Source: Phycisphaerae bacterium
GTDB lineage: Bacteria > Planctomycetota > Phycisphaerae > JAJVII01
Reading direction: 5' to 3'
Assembly (NCBI GenBank): GCA_022072085.1
Contig: JAJVII010000041.1
Span: 1 to 64,000, forward strand
Length of the DNA stretch: 64,000 bases
This document shows positions 53,471 to 61,283 of this stretch, piece after piece. The notes under the pieces are model-generated. The model was not told the DNA's origin, did no database searches, and worked only from the letters and a program-made list of their open reading frames with translations. Within the stretch, counting starts at the first letter, position 1. Each line of letters begins with the position of its first letter. Made by a program: the position numbers and the translations under genes.

Positions 53471-54262
53471 GTGAGTGCGAGCCTGACCGAGATTGCAGGC
53501 GACCAGACCGCCGCTCTGCTGGCCGAGGTCGTTGACCGCAACTACCCCATCACACTGGAACTGAAACTCGGCAGCGTCTGGACGCGATACAAGAGCCGCT
53601 TCCTGGGCCAGCAGACCGGACGCCGGCCCGTCCTCTGGATCGAACTGCCCCAGAAGCTCGAGGACAACCAGTCGATCTCGCTGGACGCCGGCCAGAAGCT
53701 GGTTGCCAGCTTCACCCACTCGCAGGAGCGCTATCGCTTCGTCACCGCCGTCCTGGGCGGCGGGGATTTCGAACTCGCCGGCGGCCTGAAGACGGGCGGC
53801 CTGAGAGTCTCGCCGCCGGTGGCGATTCAGCGGGTCCAGCGGCGCAGCCACTTCCGCTACGAGATCCCGCTCCGCGCACCGATCGACGTCGCGCTCTGGG
53901 ACGGCGGCCACGCGCTGCGGGAGCAAGTTGACAAGGGCACGCGCCCGCTCTACCGCGCCAAACTGGTGGACCTCTCGCTGGGCGGGGCCCGCCTGCGCCT
54001 GCTGGGCGGGGCCGACCCGCGCCTGGGCGCCGAGGACATCATCGGCATGGTCTTCAAGCTCGATTCCAACGGGCCCGAGCTGGCCCTGGACGGACGCGTC
54101 TGCCGCGTCGTCAGGCCGCCGGGCTCCGGCATCGAGATGGGGATCCGTTTCGCCGGCCTCGGCGAAACCGCCGGCGGACGGCAGACGCTGGAGTATCTCT
54201 CCCGGGCGCTGGCTGAGATGGAACGCCGCACCATCCGCCGCTTGCGGATGGGCCTGAGCTGA
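53471..54262 (+). CDS. YcgR-like PilZ protein 2 (c-di-GMP receptor)
   Basis: 263 residues, beginning with GTG 53471. Same design as the preceding gene: an N-terminal YcgR-N-like region (KSRFLGQQTGRRPVLWIELP...LVASFTHSQERYRFVTAV), then a PilZ domain with RRSHFR (124-129) and DLSLGG (167-172). The two proteins share domain order and key motifs but differ clearly in sequence, so the pair is an old duplication or has diverged fast. It is probably in one transcript with the first gene. Confidence 0.85.
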   Translation: MSASLTEIAGDQTAALLAEVVDRNYPITLELKLGSVWTRYKSRFLGQQTGRRPVLWIELPQKLEDNQSISLDAGQKLVASFTHSQERYRFVTAVLGGGDFELAGGLKTGGLRVSPPVAIQRVQRRSHFRYEIPLRAPIDVALWDGGHALREQVDKGTRPLYRAKLVDLSLGGARLRLLGGADPRLGAEDIIGMVFKLDSNGPELALDGRVCRVVRPPGSGIEMGIRFAGLGETAGGRQTLEYLSRALAEMERRTIRRLRMGLS

Positions 54263-54290
54263 GCCTCTACCCCCTCGCGTCTACTATCGG

Positions 54291-54296
54291 TATAAT
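54291..54296 (+). promoter_or_regulatory. -10 box before apbE
   Basis: A perfect TATAAT at 54291-54296, 67 nt before the apbE ATG. No good -35 box is found 16-18 bp upstream, so an activator may be needed. Confidence 0.4.
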
Positions 54297-54363
54297 CATT
54301 CCGTCGCCGTTGAGCTGTCATTACGGACATAGGTCCGCCGCACGAGGCGGAAAGGGTTGCTCC

Positions 54364-55872
54364 ATGAAGCGTGCAACGCTGTGTGTTGCAGTCGTCGCTC
54401 TGTCGTTGGCGTTCCCGTTGGCCGCACCGGCCGGGGACCTGCCCAGGGAGTTCGTCCTCCATCACGACAACGTCATCGGCACCAGCCTGGACCTGACCGT
54501 CCTGGCGGCTGACGACAAGCAGGCGGCCGACTGCGAGAAGCGCGTCCTGGATGAGATTGAACGCCTGCGCAAGATTCTCAGCACGTGGGACGCGGCCAGC
54601 GAGATCAGCCGGCTGAACGCGACGGCCGAGCCGATGGCCTGCTCGGACGAACTGCTGGACGTGCTGGAGGCCGGTGAACGCTGGCGGACGCGCAGCGGCG
54701 GGGCCTTCTCCATCCAGTTGGGCGACCTGATCGCCCGGTGGAAGCAGGCCCAGAAGGAGAACAAGCCGCCGTCGGCGGAAGAACTGGCCGCCCTGGCTGA
54801 TCAGGTCCAGGGCCCGGCCTGCCGCATCGACCGCAAGGCCAGGACCGCGACCCGCGTGACCAAGGCCCGCCTGAACATCGACGGGCTGGCCAAGGGCTAC
54901 ATCATCGACAAGGCGATGGCCGCCGCCCGTGCCGCCCAGCCCGCGCCCGGCGGGATCATGATCAACCTCGGCGGCGACATCCTGGTCTGGGGGCGGTCGT
55001 CGCCGACCAGCCTGCTCTGGCCGATCGCGGTGGCCGATCCCTCTCACAGCGAGGACAACGCCCCGCCGCTGACCGAGCTGCGGCTGGGCGGAAGGGCCAT
55101 CGCCACCAGCGGCGACTACGCTCGCTTCTACAACATCGAGGGCAAGCGTCACTCGCACATCCTGGACCCGCTGACCGGCGAGTCGGCCGACCGGATCATC
55201 AGCGCCAGCGTCGTCGCCCCCGACGCGATGACCGCCGACGTCCTGGCAACGGCCCTGTGCGTGCTGGAACCCGACGAGAGCCTCAAGCTGCTGCGCGCGA
55301 TGCCCGGCGTTGAGGCCCTCATCATCGCCGCCGACAACAAGCAGTTCCACACGCCCGGCTGGGAGGCGCTGGAGACCCCCGAGGCCCGCAAGTCCCACCA
55401 GGCCGCCGAGTCGGCCGGCGGCAACTGGCCCGCCGGTTTCAAAGTCGACATCGCCCTGACACTGGTTTCGCTCAACAGCGGGCGGCGCGAGCACCGGCCC
55501 TATCTGGCCGTCTGGATCGAGGACGATCGGGGCAAGCCCGTCCGCACCATCGCCCTGTGGGGCCGCGAGGCGAAGTATCTCCGCGACCTGAGCACCTGGT
55601 ACCGCTACGCCCGCAACGACCCGGACATGATCCGCCGCGTCAGCCGGGCGTCGCGGTCAGCCGGGAACTACACCCTGGTCTGGGACGGCGCCGACGACGC
55701 CGGCAAGCCGCTGCCCCGTGGGCAATACACCGTGCGCATGGAGATCAATCGCGAGAAGGGCCGACACATCTCCAACATGTCGGCTGCCATCAACTGCGCC
55801 GACAAGCCCGCCGCGGCGACCATCCCCGGCAACAGCGATGTGGCCAACGTGAAGATCCAATACGGCCCTTAG
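54364..55872 (+). CDS. apbE: ApbE FAD:protein FMN transferase fused to DUF2271
   Basis: 502 residues. Signal peptide about 1-23. The ApbE domain (about 30-340) has NVIGTSLDL, the LNIDGLAKGYIIDKAM segment (170-185), INLGGDILVWG (200-210), HSHILDPLTGES (264-273) and the metal motif PDAMTADVLATALCVL (286-301). ApbE attaches FMN to a threonine in target flavoproteins in the periplasm. A DUF2271 domain follows (PF10029, about 358-485: ALTLVSLNSGRREHRPYLAV, WDGADDAGKPLPRGQYTV). Both domains also occur as separate proteins near PepSY genes in other bacteria, and here a PepSY protein gene follows. No FMN-accepting protein (for example NqrC or RnfG) is encoded in the window. Confidence 0.9.
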   Translation: MKRATLCVAVVALSLAFPLAAPAGDLPREFVLHHDNVIGTSLDLTVLAADDKQAADCEKRVLDEIERLRKILSTWDAASEISRLNATAEPMACSDELLDVLEAGERWRTRSGGAFSIQLGDLIARWKQAQKENKPPSAEELAALADQVQGPACRIDRKARTATRVTKARLNIDGLAKGYIIDKAMAAARAAQPAPGGIMINLGGDILVWGRSSPTSLLWPIAVADPSHSEDNAPPLTELRLGGRAIATSGDYARFYNIEGKRHSHILDPLTGESADRIISASVVAPDAMTADVLATALCVLEPDESLKLLRAMPGVEALIIAADNKQFHTPGWEALETPEARKSHQAAESAGGNWPAGFKVDIALTLVSLNSGRREHRPYLAVWIEDDRGKPVRTIALWGREAKYLRDLSTWYRYARNDPDMIRRVSRASRSAGNYTLVWDGADDAGKPLPRGQYTVRMEINREKGRHISNMSAAINCADKPAAATIPGNSDVANVKIQYGP

Positions 55873-55922
55873 AGCGTGTATGAAAACCTACGCGATCCCG
55901 TGTAGTTTTTCATACACGCTCT
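55871..55922 (+). repeat. Long perfect hairpin repeat between apbE and the PepSY gene
   Basis: Sixteen-bp arms AGAGCGTGTATGAAAA (55871-55886) and TTTTCATACACGCTCT (55907-55922) are perfectly complementary. After one mismatch the stem continues about seven pairs inward (CTACGCG/CGTGTAG, one G-T). The arms differ in base composition from the flanking genes. It may be a mobile repeat that now serves as terminator or as an RNA-stability element. It starts at the apbE stop codon. Confidence 0.8.
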
Positions 55923-55936
55923 TAGTGAGACCCCGC

Positions 55937-56524
55937 ATGAGCCCCGTCCTTCGCCGCGCCGTTTCGCTGCTGCGGACGCTGCACATTTACCTGACGATGC
56001 TGGCGCTGCTGCCGCTGGCCTTCATCGCGCTGACCGGCCTGATGCTCAACCACGAGTCCTGGTTCGGCCGCAACCGCCAGCCGATCGTCCACAAGCAGAC
56101 CGGGCAGTTCCCCAGCCAATCGCTGAAGGCGCCCGACAAGTTGGCCGTCGTCGAGCGGCTCCGCTCGCACTTCGACGCCGAAGGCGCGGTGGACAGTTTC
56201 GAGAGCGACGAGAACGAGGTCCGCGTCGTCTTCGCTCGGCCCGGCCGGCGCACCGATGCGTTCATCGACCGCCAGACCGGACAGGCCGAAGTGACCCACG
56301 AGTATTCCGGCGTCGCCAGCGTGCTGACCGACCTGCACAAGGGCAAGACGGCCGGCCGCACCTGGCGCTGGCTGATCGACGCGATCGCCATTCTCCTGCT
56401 CGTGGCCGCGGTCACCGGCGTGGCGCTCTGGCTGACGCTGCCCAGGCGTCGATGGCTGGGCTTGGCGGCGCTGGCTGCCGGCGTCGCCACCTGGCTGACG
56501 GTCTACTTCCTGCTCGTGCCCTGA
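55937..56524 (+). CDS. PepSY-associated transmembrane protein
   Basis: 195 residues from ATG 55937; an earlier in-frame ATG at 55880 lies inside the hairpin repeat. A first helix (about 15-38: LHIYLTMLALLPLAFIALTGLMLN) is followed by a PepSY-like loop (about 45-130, DKLAVVERLRSHFDAEGAVD...VTHEYSG), then two C-terminal helices (about 150-170 and 177-195). This is the short PepSY_TM type (PF03929/PF16357-like). In other bacteria such proteins work with ApbE, DUF2271 and iron-reduction or flavin-based redox proteins at the membrane. The 64-bp gap to apbE is filled by the hairpin repeat. Confidence 0.78.
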   Translation: MSPVLRRAVSLLRTLHIYLTMLALLPLAFIALTGLMLNHESWFGRNRQPIVHKQTGQFPSQSLKAPDKLAVVERLRSHFDAEGAVDSFESDENEVRVVFARPGRRTDAFIDRQTGQAEVTHEYSGVASVLTDLHKGKTAGRTWRWLIDAIAILLLVAAVTGVALWLTLPRRRWLGLAALAAGVATWLTVYFLLVP

Positions 56525-56576
56525 CGGTTCGGCTGCCCGGGTTGAACCGCGACTTCGGCGGGGGGATAATTCCTTC

Positions 56577-57113
56577 ATGAGCAGCCACACACACTACGCG
56601 CTGGTTCCGACCTCCCGCGGCGTCGCCGCCATCCTGTTCACCGACGCCGGCGTAACCCATTTCGTCTGGCCGGCTTCCTCCTCCGCCCGGGCCGCCGATC
56701 GGGCGCGGGCGCTCGAGCCGTCGGCCAAGCCTGCCGACCCGTCCCGCCTGCCCAGCCGACTCGCGGCCCGCGTGGCCGACTACTTCGCCGGGCGTGAGGC
56801 CGACTTCTCCCGCGTCCCGCTGGATCTGGCCGACTGCCCGCCGTTCCAGGCGCGCGTGCTCAAGGCCCTTGCGAAAGTCGGCTACGGCCGCACCGTGACC
56901 TACGGCCAACTTGCCCGACGCGTCGGTCGGCCGGGCGGCGCCCGCGCCGTCGGGCAGGCGATGGCCCGCAACCCGATCCCGGTCATCGTGCCCTGCCACC
57001 GCGTGCTGCGGAGCGACGGCGGGCTCGGCGGGTTCTCGGCTGATGAAGGCGTTGCCCTCAAGGACCGGCTGCTGGCGATGGAGCGAGCCGGCGCGAACCA
57101 GGCCGGCGGCTGA
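56577..57113 (+). CDS. ogt: Methylated-DNA-[protein]-cysteine S-methyltransferase
   Basis: 178 residues. The active-site motif IPVIVPCHRVL contains Cys140 within PCHR (139-142). The helix-turn-helix segment TVTYGQLARRVGRPGGARAVGQAM (split by position) precedes it. It takes the methyl group from O6-methylguanine in a suicide reaction and repairs alkylated DNA. The length is like Ogt, with no Ada-type N-terminal domain. GGGG lies before ATG 56577, 52 bp after the PepSY gene. Possible co-transcription with apbE has no functional logic. Confidence 0.92.
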   Translation: MSSHTHYALVPTSRGVAAILFTDAGVTHFVWPASSSARAADRARALEPSAKPADPSRLPSRLAARVADYFAGREADFSRVPLDLADCPPFQARVLKALAKVGYGRTVTYGQLARRVGRPGGARAVGQAMARNPIPVIVPCHRVLRSDGGLGGFSADEGVALKDRLLAMERAGANQAGG

Positions 57114-57329
57114 CGTTGGAATCCCCAACCGGGCAGGGCGAATCATGTTATAAAGAGGAGACCGGCGTGTTGACGGCAATGGGGCCGTCGCCGGCTGCGT
57201 TCTGTAAGGCAGGTGGGGTGCGCGCCCGTCGGCCTGGGATGGACCGGCGGGCGGCTGGCGTGTGGAAGGAATGCGGGTCTTATCGGTCCTCAAGTTCCGC
57301 CGCGATCGGCGGAATATCAGGGGAACCTT
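57114..57329 (+). other. Leader region of the ECF sigma gene
   Basis: 216 bp without a gene. TATAAA (57149-57154) is a possible -10 box without a matching -35 box. A GACGGC/GCCGTC hairpin lies at 57172-57189. I see no recognisable ECF-type autoregulatory promoter. Confidence 0.3.
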
Positions 57330-58019
57330 TTGAGCCGACAGGGCGTCAGAAAGATTGTCGATAAGTCCAGTGGGCCTCCGCCCGCCGGGACACGGGTCCC
57401 CAGGGGCGGTGACGGGCAGCCGGCGCAGCAGGAAGCGGCGCCGACTTCCGACGGCGACCTGGTCTGCCGATGCCAGGACGGTGACATCCGGGCGTTCGAG
57501 TTGCTCATGGCCCGCTACCAGGATCGGGTGTTCAACCTGGTCTACCGGTTGTCGGGCCACTACCAGGACGCCCAGGACATCACCCAGGACGTGTTCCTGC
57601 GGGTCCTGGAGCACATCGGAAACTTCAGGCAGCAGGCCCAGTTCTACACCTGGCTGTTCCGCATCGCGGTGAACGTCGCGATCAGCCGACGCCGCCGCGG
57701 ACAGCGGGTGCGATTCCACTCCCTGGACGCGACGACCGACTCGCCCGACGGCGACGGCGAGATGCGGACGCACCAGATCGCCGATCCGCGGCACGAGCGC
57801 CCCGACGATGCCGCCGACCGCGGCGAACAGGTCGAGCGCGTGACCGAGGCGATCGGCCTGCTGGACGATGAGTTTCGCTCGGTGCTGGTGCTCAAGGACA
57901 TCGAGGGTCTGGACTATCAGCAGATCGCCGAGATCCTCGACCTCCCGCTGGGCACCGTCAAGAGCCGCCTGCACCGGGCCCGCAGCGAGTTGAAGGTTCG
58001 CCTGGAGCCGATTCAGTGA
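57330..58019 (+). CDS. ECF-family RNA polymerase sigma factor
   Basis: 229 residues. Region 2 is at about 58-125 (FELLMARYQDRVFNLVYRLS, then DAQDITQDVFLRVLEHI, FYTWLFRIAVNVAI, RRRRGQ). Region 4 is at about 170-228 (LLDDEFRSVLVLKDIEGLDY, QQIAEILDLPLGTVKSRLHR split). It directs RNA polymerase to stress or envelope genes. The start is best placed at TTG 57330, which has GGGGAA five bases upstream; the first 45 residues after it are a low-complexity extension. Its putative anti-sigma factor follows 10 bp downstream. Wording is closest to SigW/RpoE-like ECF factors. Confidence 0.88.
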   Translation: MSRQGVRKIVDKSSGPPPAGTRVPRGGDGQPAQQEAAPTSDGDLVCRCQDGDIRAFELLMARYQDRVFNLVYRLSGHYQDAQDITQDVFLRVLEHIGNFRQQAQFYTWLFRIAVNVAISRRRRGQRVRFHSLDATTDSPDGDGEMRTHQIADPRHERPDDAADRGEQVERVTEAIGLLDDEFRSVLVLKDIEGLDYQQIAEILDLPLGTVKSRLHRARSELKVRLEPIQ

Positions 58020-58029
58020 GAAGCGCAGC

Positions 58030-60147
58030 ATGATTGACCGAGACGACAACCTGAACGCCGAAGACCTGTCGGCCTACCTCGACGGGGAATTGTCGGCCGA
58101 CCGCGTCGTCCTCCTGGAGCGCCGCCTGGCTCAGGACGGCGAACTGCGTCACGAGTTGGACGAGCTGGCGGCCGTCAAGCGGATCGTCGGCGAACTGCCG
58201 CACGTCAAGGCTCCCGCGTCGCTGGCCGCCGGCGTGCTGGAGCAGCTTGAGCGGCGGACGCTGCTGGCATCGGACGCGCCGTCGCCGTCCACGCCGCGGA
58301 ACTGGCGGCTGTTCGCGCGTTTCACTGCCGCAGCCGCCGCGTTGCTGATCGCCGCTTCGGTTGCAGTCATCGTCTACAACCATGTTCACGCGACCGGCCC
58401 GACGCCGGGCACGCCCGGCCCCGAGGTCGCCCTCAACACACGTGCACCCGAGAACGCGAAAGACCGCGGCGGCCAAGCGTCTGATACGCGGGTCGCGGAC
58501 CGGACTCTTGACGCGGCCGGCCACTTCAAGGCCGACGGCACGCCGGCGGAGAAGGAAGGGGTTGACGAGGCACGTAGCGCCTCCGAGGCGCCCGGGCCGA
58601 TCCTGGCCAAGGGCGGCCGCCCCGAAATGCCGGTCGGCAAGGACGGTCGGCCGCTGACGCCCACGCGGACTGACTTCGACTCCAAGCCCGGCACATCCGT
58701 CGCGATGAACACCGCCAACGCCTCCAGCCAGGCCGACAAGGCCCGCTTCGATCTCGCCCAGCAGGTCGCCAGTGGCTCGCTGGATGCCAGAAAGATGGAG
58801 GAGTATTCCTTCGCCAACGAGCCGATCGAACTGAACTGGCCGGTCGCTTCGCTCACCGAGCAGAAGCAGGCCGACAAGGCCGTCGACCGTTGGCTGAGCG
58901 TCAACAGCTTCGTGCAGGTCAACGACGACGGCAAGGTTCAGGAACTGCCGCCCGACACCCGTCAGCTTGCCCTTCGAGGCCGGGCCCAGCAGAACTTCAA
59001 CCAGGCCGCGACCGTGCCCAGCCAGTCGCAGATCGTCGTGGTGGCCGACCGGCGGAAGATCAACGAGCTGATCCACCTGTCGCAGGACCTCTCGCAGAAT
59101 CGCGCCCGCGTGCTGATTAACGTCGGCCAGGAACAGGCCGCCCGCGGCCTGATCGGGACCGAGCAGCTTGCCCTTCGCGACAATGCCGCCGGCTGGCAGG
59201 CCCTGGAGGGCGGCGCTCAGGATCAGGCCTACGGCGCCAGGCAGGGCGCGGAAGAGCCGACCGGCCAGTCGGGACAGGCGCAGCAGGGACAGCAGGCGCC
59301 TGCGCAGGTCGCGCCCAACGCCGCTCCCAAGCCGATAGACGCCCCGGGCAAGGTCCCCGGCGGCGAAGTGGTGGCCGTGGTCCCGTCGCCGGCCTTGCCG
59401 GAGACGCCTGCCAGGCCGGCCGCTCCGGATAATGCCCCAACCACTCCGACTGAACCGGCCGTCGCACCGGCAGGCCCCGCGCCGACGACGCCGCCTGCGC
59501 CGTCGACCACTCCGTCGCCGGCAGCCGGCGAGGCGGGGCACGGAACTGCTCCCAAGGTTGCGCCCGCGGACGACGCCCAGATGGGCGGCGGCAGGGGTGG
59601 CCCGCCGCGCGTCATGAATGTACAGGTCCGCCCCGATGCGGCCCCGGTGACCGGGCCTGCCGATACCGACGCCGCCGACAAACTGGTCCGTCGCGACCCC
59701 GAAGGCAAGCAGCCCGGGGCTGTCGAGGACGCTTCCGTTACCGGCGGAACCGGACGCCTGCAAACAACGCCCGCGACCCAGCCCGATGCCGCCCGGTCGT
59801 CGCTCGGCCAGGCGGTCGCGGGAACCCCGACCGGCGGTCAGGCCGGCGCCCGCGTCGACGACTCGAACGCCGAGGCCCAGGCGACCGCGCCGGTCAATGG
59901 ACCGGGGGCTCAGCAGGCTCAAGCCGGGCAGACGGGCGCGCAGGCTGTCCAGCGCAAAGCGCAGGACATCGCCGACGCCGACCTGGTCAGCATCGTGGTG
60001 AACATCTACGTGGCGTCCAGTGCCGATGCGCCTCAGAACGCTGACATCCGCGCCAAGGCGGCCGACGTGCAGACGCAACTGGAGCAGACATTGGATCGCG
60101 ACGCCGGCGCGACTTCCCAGCCGGCCGTCCCGGCCAAACGGCAGTGA
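58030..60147 (+). CDS. Membrane anti-sigma factor with very long P/A/Q/T-rich outer region
   Basis: 705 residues. The cytoplasmic N-terminus (about 8-70: LNAEDLSAYLDGELSADRVVL, split, with VVLLERRLAQDGELRHELDE) is of the anti-sigma type that binds ECF factors, but the zinc-binding HxxxCxxC motif is absent. One helix follows (about 97-117, TAAAAALLIAASVAVIVYNH). The remaining ~590 residues would face outward. They are mostly disordered and rich in P, A, G, Q and T. A more ordered stretch at about 293-375 (VNSFVQVNDDGKVQELPPDT, IVVVADRRKINELIHLSQDL) and a helical segment near the C-terminus (about 640-690) stand out. It probably senses the envelope and releases the sigma factor. Confidence 0.85.
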   Translation: MIDRDDNLNAEDLSAYLDGELSADRVVLLERRLAQDGELRHELDELAAVKRIVGELPHVKAPASLAAGVLEQLERRTLLASDAPSPSTPRNWRLFARFTAAAAALLIAASVAVIVYNHVHATGPTPGTPGPEVALNTRAPENAKDRGGQASDTRVADRTLDAAGHFKADGTPAEKEGVDEARSASEAPGPILAKGGRPEMPVGKDGRPLTPTRTDFDSKPGTSVAMNTANASSQADKARFDLAQQVASGSLDARKMEEYSFANEPIELNWPVASLTEQKQADKAVDRWLSVNSFVQVNDDGKVQELPPDTRQLALRGRAQQNFNQAATVPSQSQIVVVADRRKINELIHLSQDLSQNRARVLINVGQEQAARGLIGTEQLALRDNAAGWQALEGGAQDQAYGARQGAEEPTGQSGQAQQGQQAPAQVAPNAAPKPIDAPGKVPGGEVVAVVPSPALPETPARPAAPDNAPTTPTEPAVAPAGPAPTTPPAPSTTPSPAAGEAGHGTAPKVAPADDAQMGGGRGGPPRVMNVQVRPDAAPVTGPADTDAADKLVRRDPEGKQPGAVEDASVTGGTGRLQTTPATQPDAARSSLGQAVAGTPTGGQAGARVDDSNAEAQATAPVNGPGAQQAQAGQTGAQAVQRKAQDIADADLVSIVVNIYVASSADAPQNADIRAKAADVQTQLEQTLDRDAGATSQPAVPAKRQ

Positions 60148-60180
60148 GACGCGACCAGACCGACCGCAGGAAAGAACGAA

Positions 60181-60217
60181 GCCCGAGGCCGACCGGCCAC
60201 GGGCTCTTTCGTTTCTC
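60181..60217. terminator. Terminator between convergent genes
   Basis: Stem GCCCGAGGCC (60181-60190) / GGCCACGGGC (60195-60204), with one A-A mismatch and a 4-nt loop, followed by TCTTTCGTTTCTC. The upstream GAAAGAACGAA gives a matching A/U pairing on the other strand, so it can act in both directions. It lies between the anti-sigma gene and the minus-strand lipoprotein gene. Confidence 0.82.
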
Positions 60218-60237
60218 AGGCGTCGCGGCGTCCCCGG

Positions 60238-60882
60238 CTACTCGAGTCGCGTCAGCACGCGCTGTGTCGTCATCACCTGGTCCCACGGGGCGATGTAGGT
60301 GACCTGGAAGACGAACTTCTCGCCCACCGCCGGCACCTTTGCCCACACCAGGTTGAACCGATAGTTGCGGGAGTACTTGTCCCAGTAGAGGGCGTTCTCC
60401 TTGGCCGTCAGAATCGGCTGCTCCCATCGCGCCACGCGCTCCAGCCCGCGCCGGTCCGCGTGGGCCGGGCGGTAGGGGAACAGTTCGAAGCGGAACGTCC
60501 CGACGACTTTCGTCGCGTCGCCGAACGCGTCCAGCGGCCGGACGAGCACCTCGAAGCCGTCCTCCTTGCCGTCGCCGTCCCAGTCGCCCACGCGCGTCAG
60601 CGGAACGATCTCGATCTCCTTGGGCAGCAGCAGCCGCGCCGACGGCGGCATCTCGGGCCGGTCGAACAGCAACTGCGTCCGCAACGTGTTGACCGTGTCG
60701 AGAATCTCGTCGCGCTTGGCTGTGTCGGTCACCGTCTCGGCCTGGTCCTGAAGTTTGTTGATCGTCTCGAAGATCTGCGTCGGCGTGGGTTCGGGCTTGG
60801 TAACCGAGTAGCACCCCCCCAGCGACAGGAGCATTGCGGCGGCGGCAAGTCCACTCACGGCGGGCCACATCAATCGTCGCAT
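60238..60882 (-). CDS. Lipoprotein of unknown function
   Basis: 214 residues from ATG 60882 (complement), with GAGGA nearby. The signal peptide ends in a lipobox (SLGGC near residue 24), so it is lipid-anchored. A short helical stretch (about 35-75: QIFETINKLQDQAETVTDTAKRDEILDTVNTL split) is followed by a beta-rich domain containing DWDGDGKEDGFEVLVRPLDA, which resembles an EF-hand-like or FG-GAP-type DGDG calcium loop. The last part (VVGTFRFELFPYRPA... FVFQVTYIAPWDQVMTTQ) looks like a beta sandwich. No family is assigned. It has its own consensus promoter. Confidence 0.8.
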   Translation of the reverse strand: MRRLMWPAVSGLAAAAMLLSLGGCYSVTKPEPTPTQIFETINKLQDQAETVTDTAKRDEILDTVNTLRTQLLFDRPEMPPSARLLLPKEIEIVPLTRVGDWDGDGKEDGFEVLVRPLDAFGDATKVVGTFRFELFPYRPAHADRRGLERVARWEQPILTAKENALYWDKYSRNYRFNLVWAKVPAVGEKFVFQVTYIAPWDQVMTTQRVLTRLE

Positions 60883-60912
60883 TGCGTCCTCGCTTCCCCT
60901 GGGGTTAGCGCG

Positions 60913-60942
60913 ATTATAAAGGCCCATTTCGCGGACTGTCAA
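60913..60942 (-). promoter_or_regulatory. Consensus promoter of the lipoprotein gene
   Basis: On the minus strand: -35 TTGACA (60942-60937), an 18-bp spacer and -10 TATAAT (60918-60913). Both boxes are perfect. The ATG at 60882 is about 30 nt downstream. Confidence 0.85.
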
Positions 60943-60959
60943 GCAAGCCTCGCCGCCGG

Positions 60960-61250
60960 TCACGGCCGCGCCGGTTTCTCCGGCTCGCACCGCGCTCGCC
61001 ACGCCGACAGCAGGCCCACCAGTTGTCGCTGCGTTTCCTGAAGGCCGGTCAGTGCCGCGGTGTTCCGCTGAACCAGCTCACTGACCACCGACAGCAGGCC
61101 GCGATCCTGCATCAGCGCCGTGTGGGCCTCGCCGAGTTGCGACTCCCGCGCCCGCGACAGCCGCCGCTCCCAGATCCACAGCGCCCCCATCAGGCCGGCA
61201 GCCCCGAAGCTCGCCAGGTCCCCCGCCAGCGGCGCCAGTTCAGCAAACAT
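60960..61250 (-). CDS. Small membrane protein of the phage-like cassette
   Basis: 96 residues, with GGGAG before the ATG at 61250 (complement). One hydrophobic helix (about 9-27: GDLASFGAAGLMGALWIWE) is followed by a charged helix or coiled coil (about 28-90). The size and single-helix/coiled-coil layout are like holin-associated or hemolysin-XhlA-type small phage proteins, but I find no diagnostic motif. It is the last gene of the tail-like cassette, 33 bp after the previous stop. Confidence 0.65.
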   Translation of the reverse strand: MFAELAPLAGDLASFGAAGLMGALWIWERRLSRARESQLGEAHTALMQDRGLLSVVSELVQRNTAALTGLQETQRQLVGLLSAWRARCEPEKPARP

Positions 61251-61283
61251 CCGTTGCTCCCTTCGTGAATCGCGCCCGGCCGT

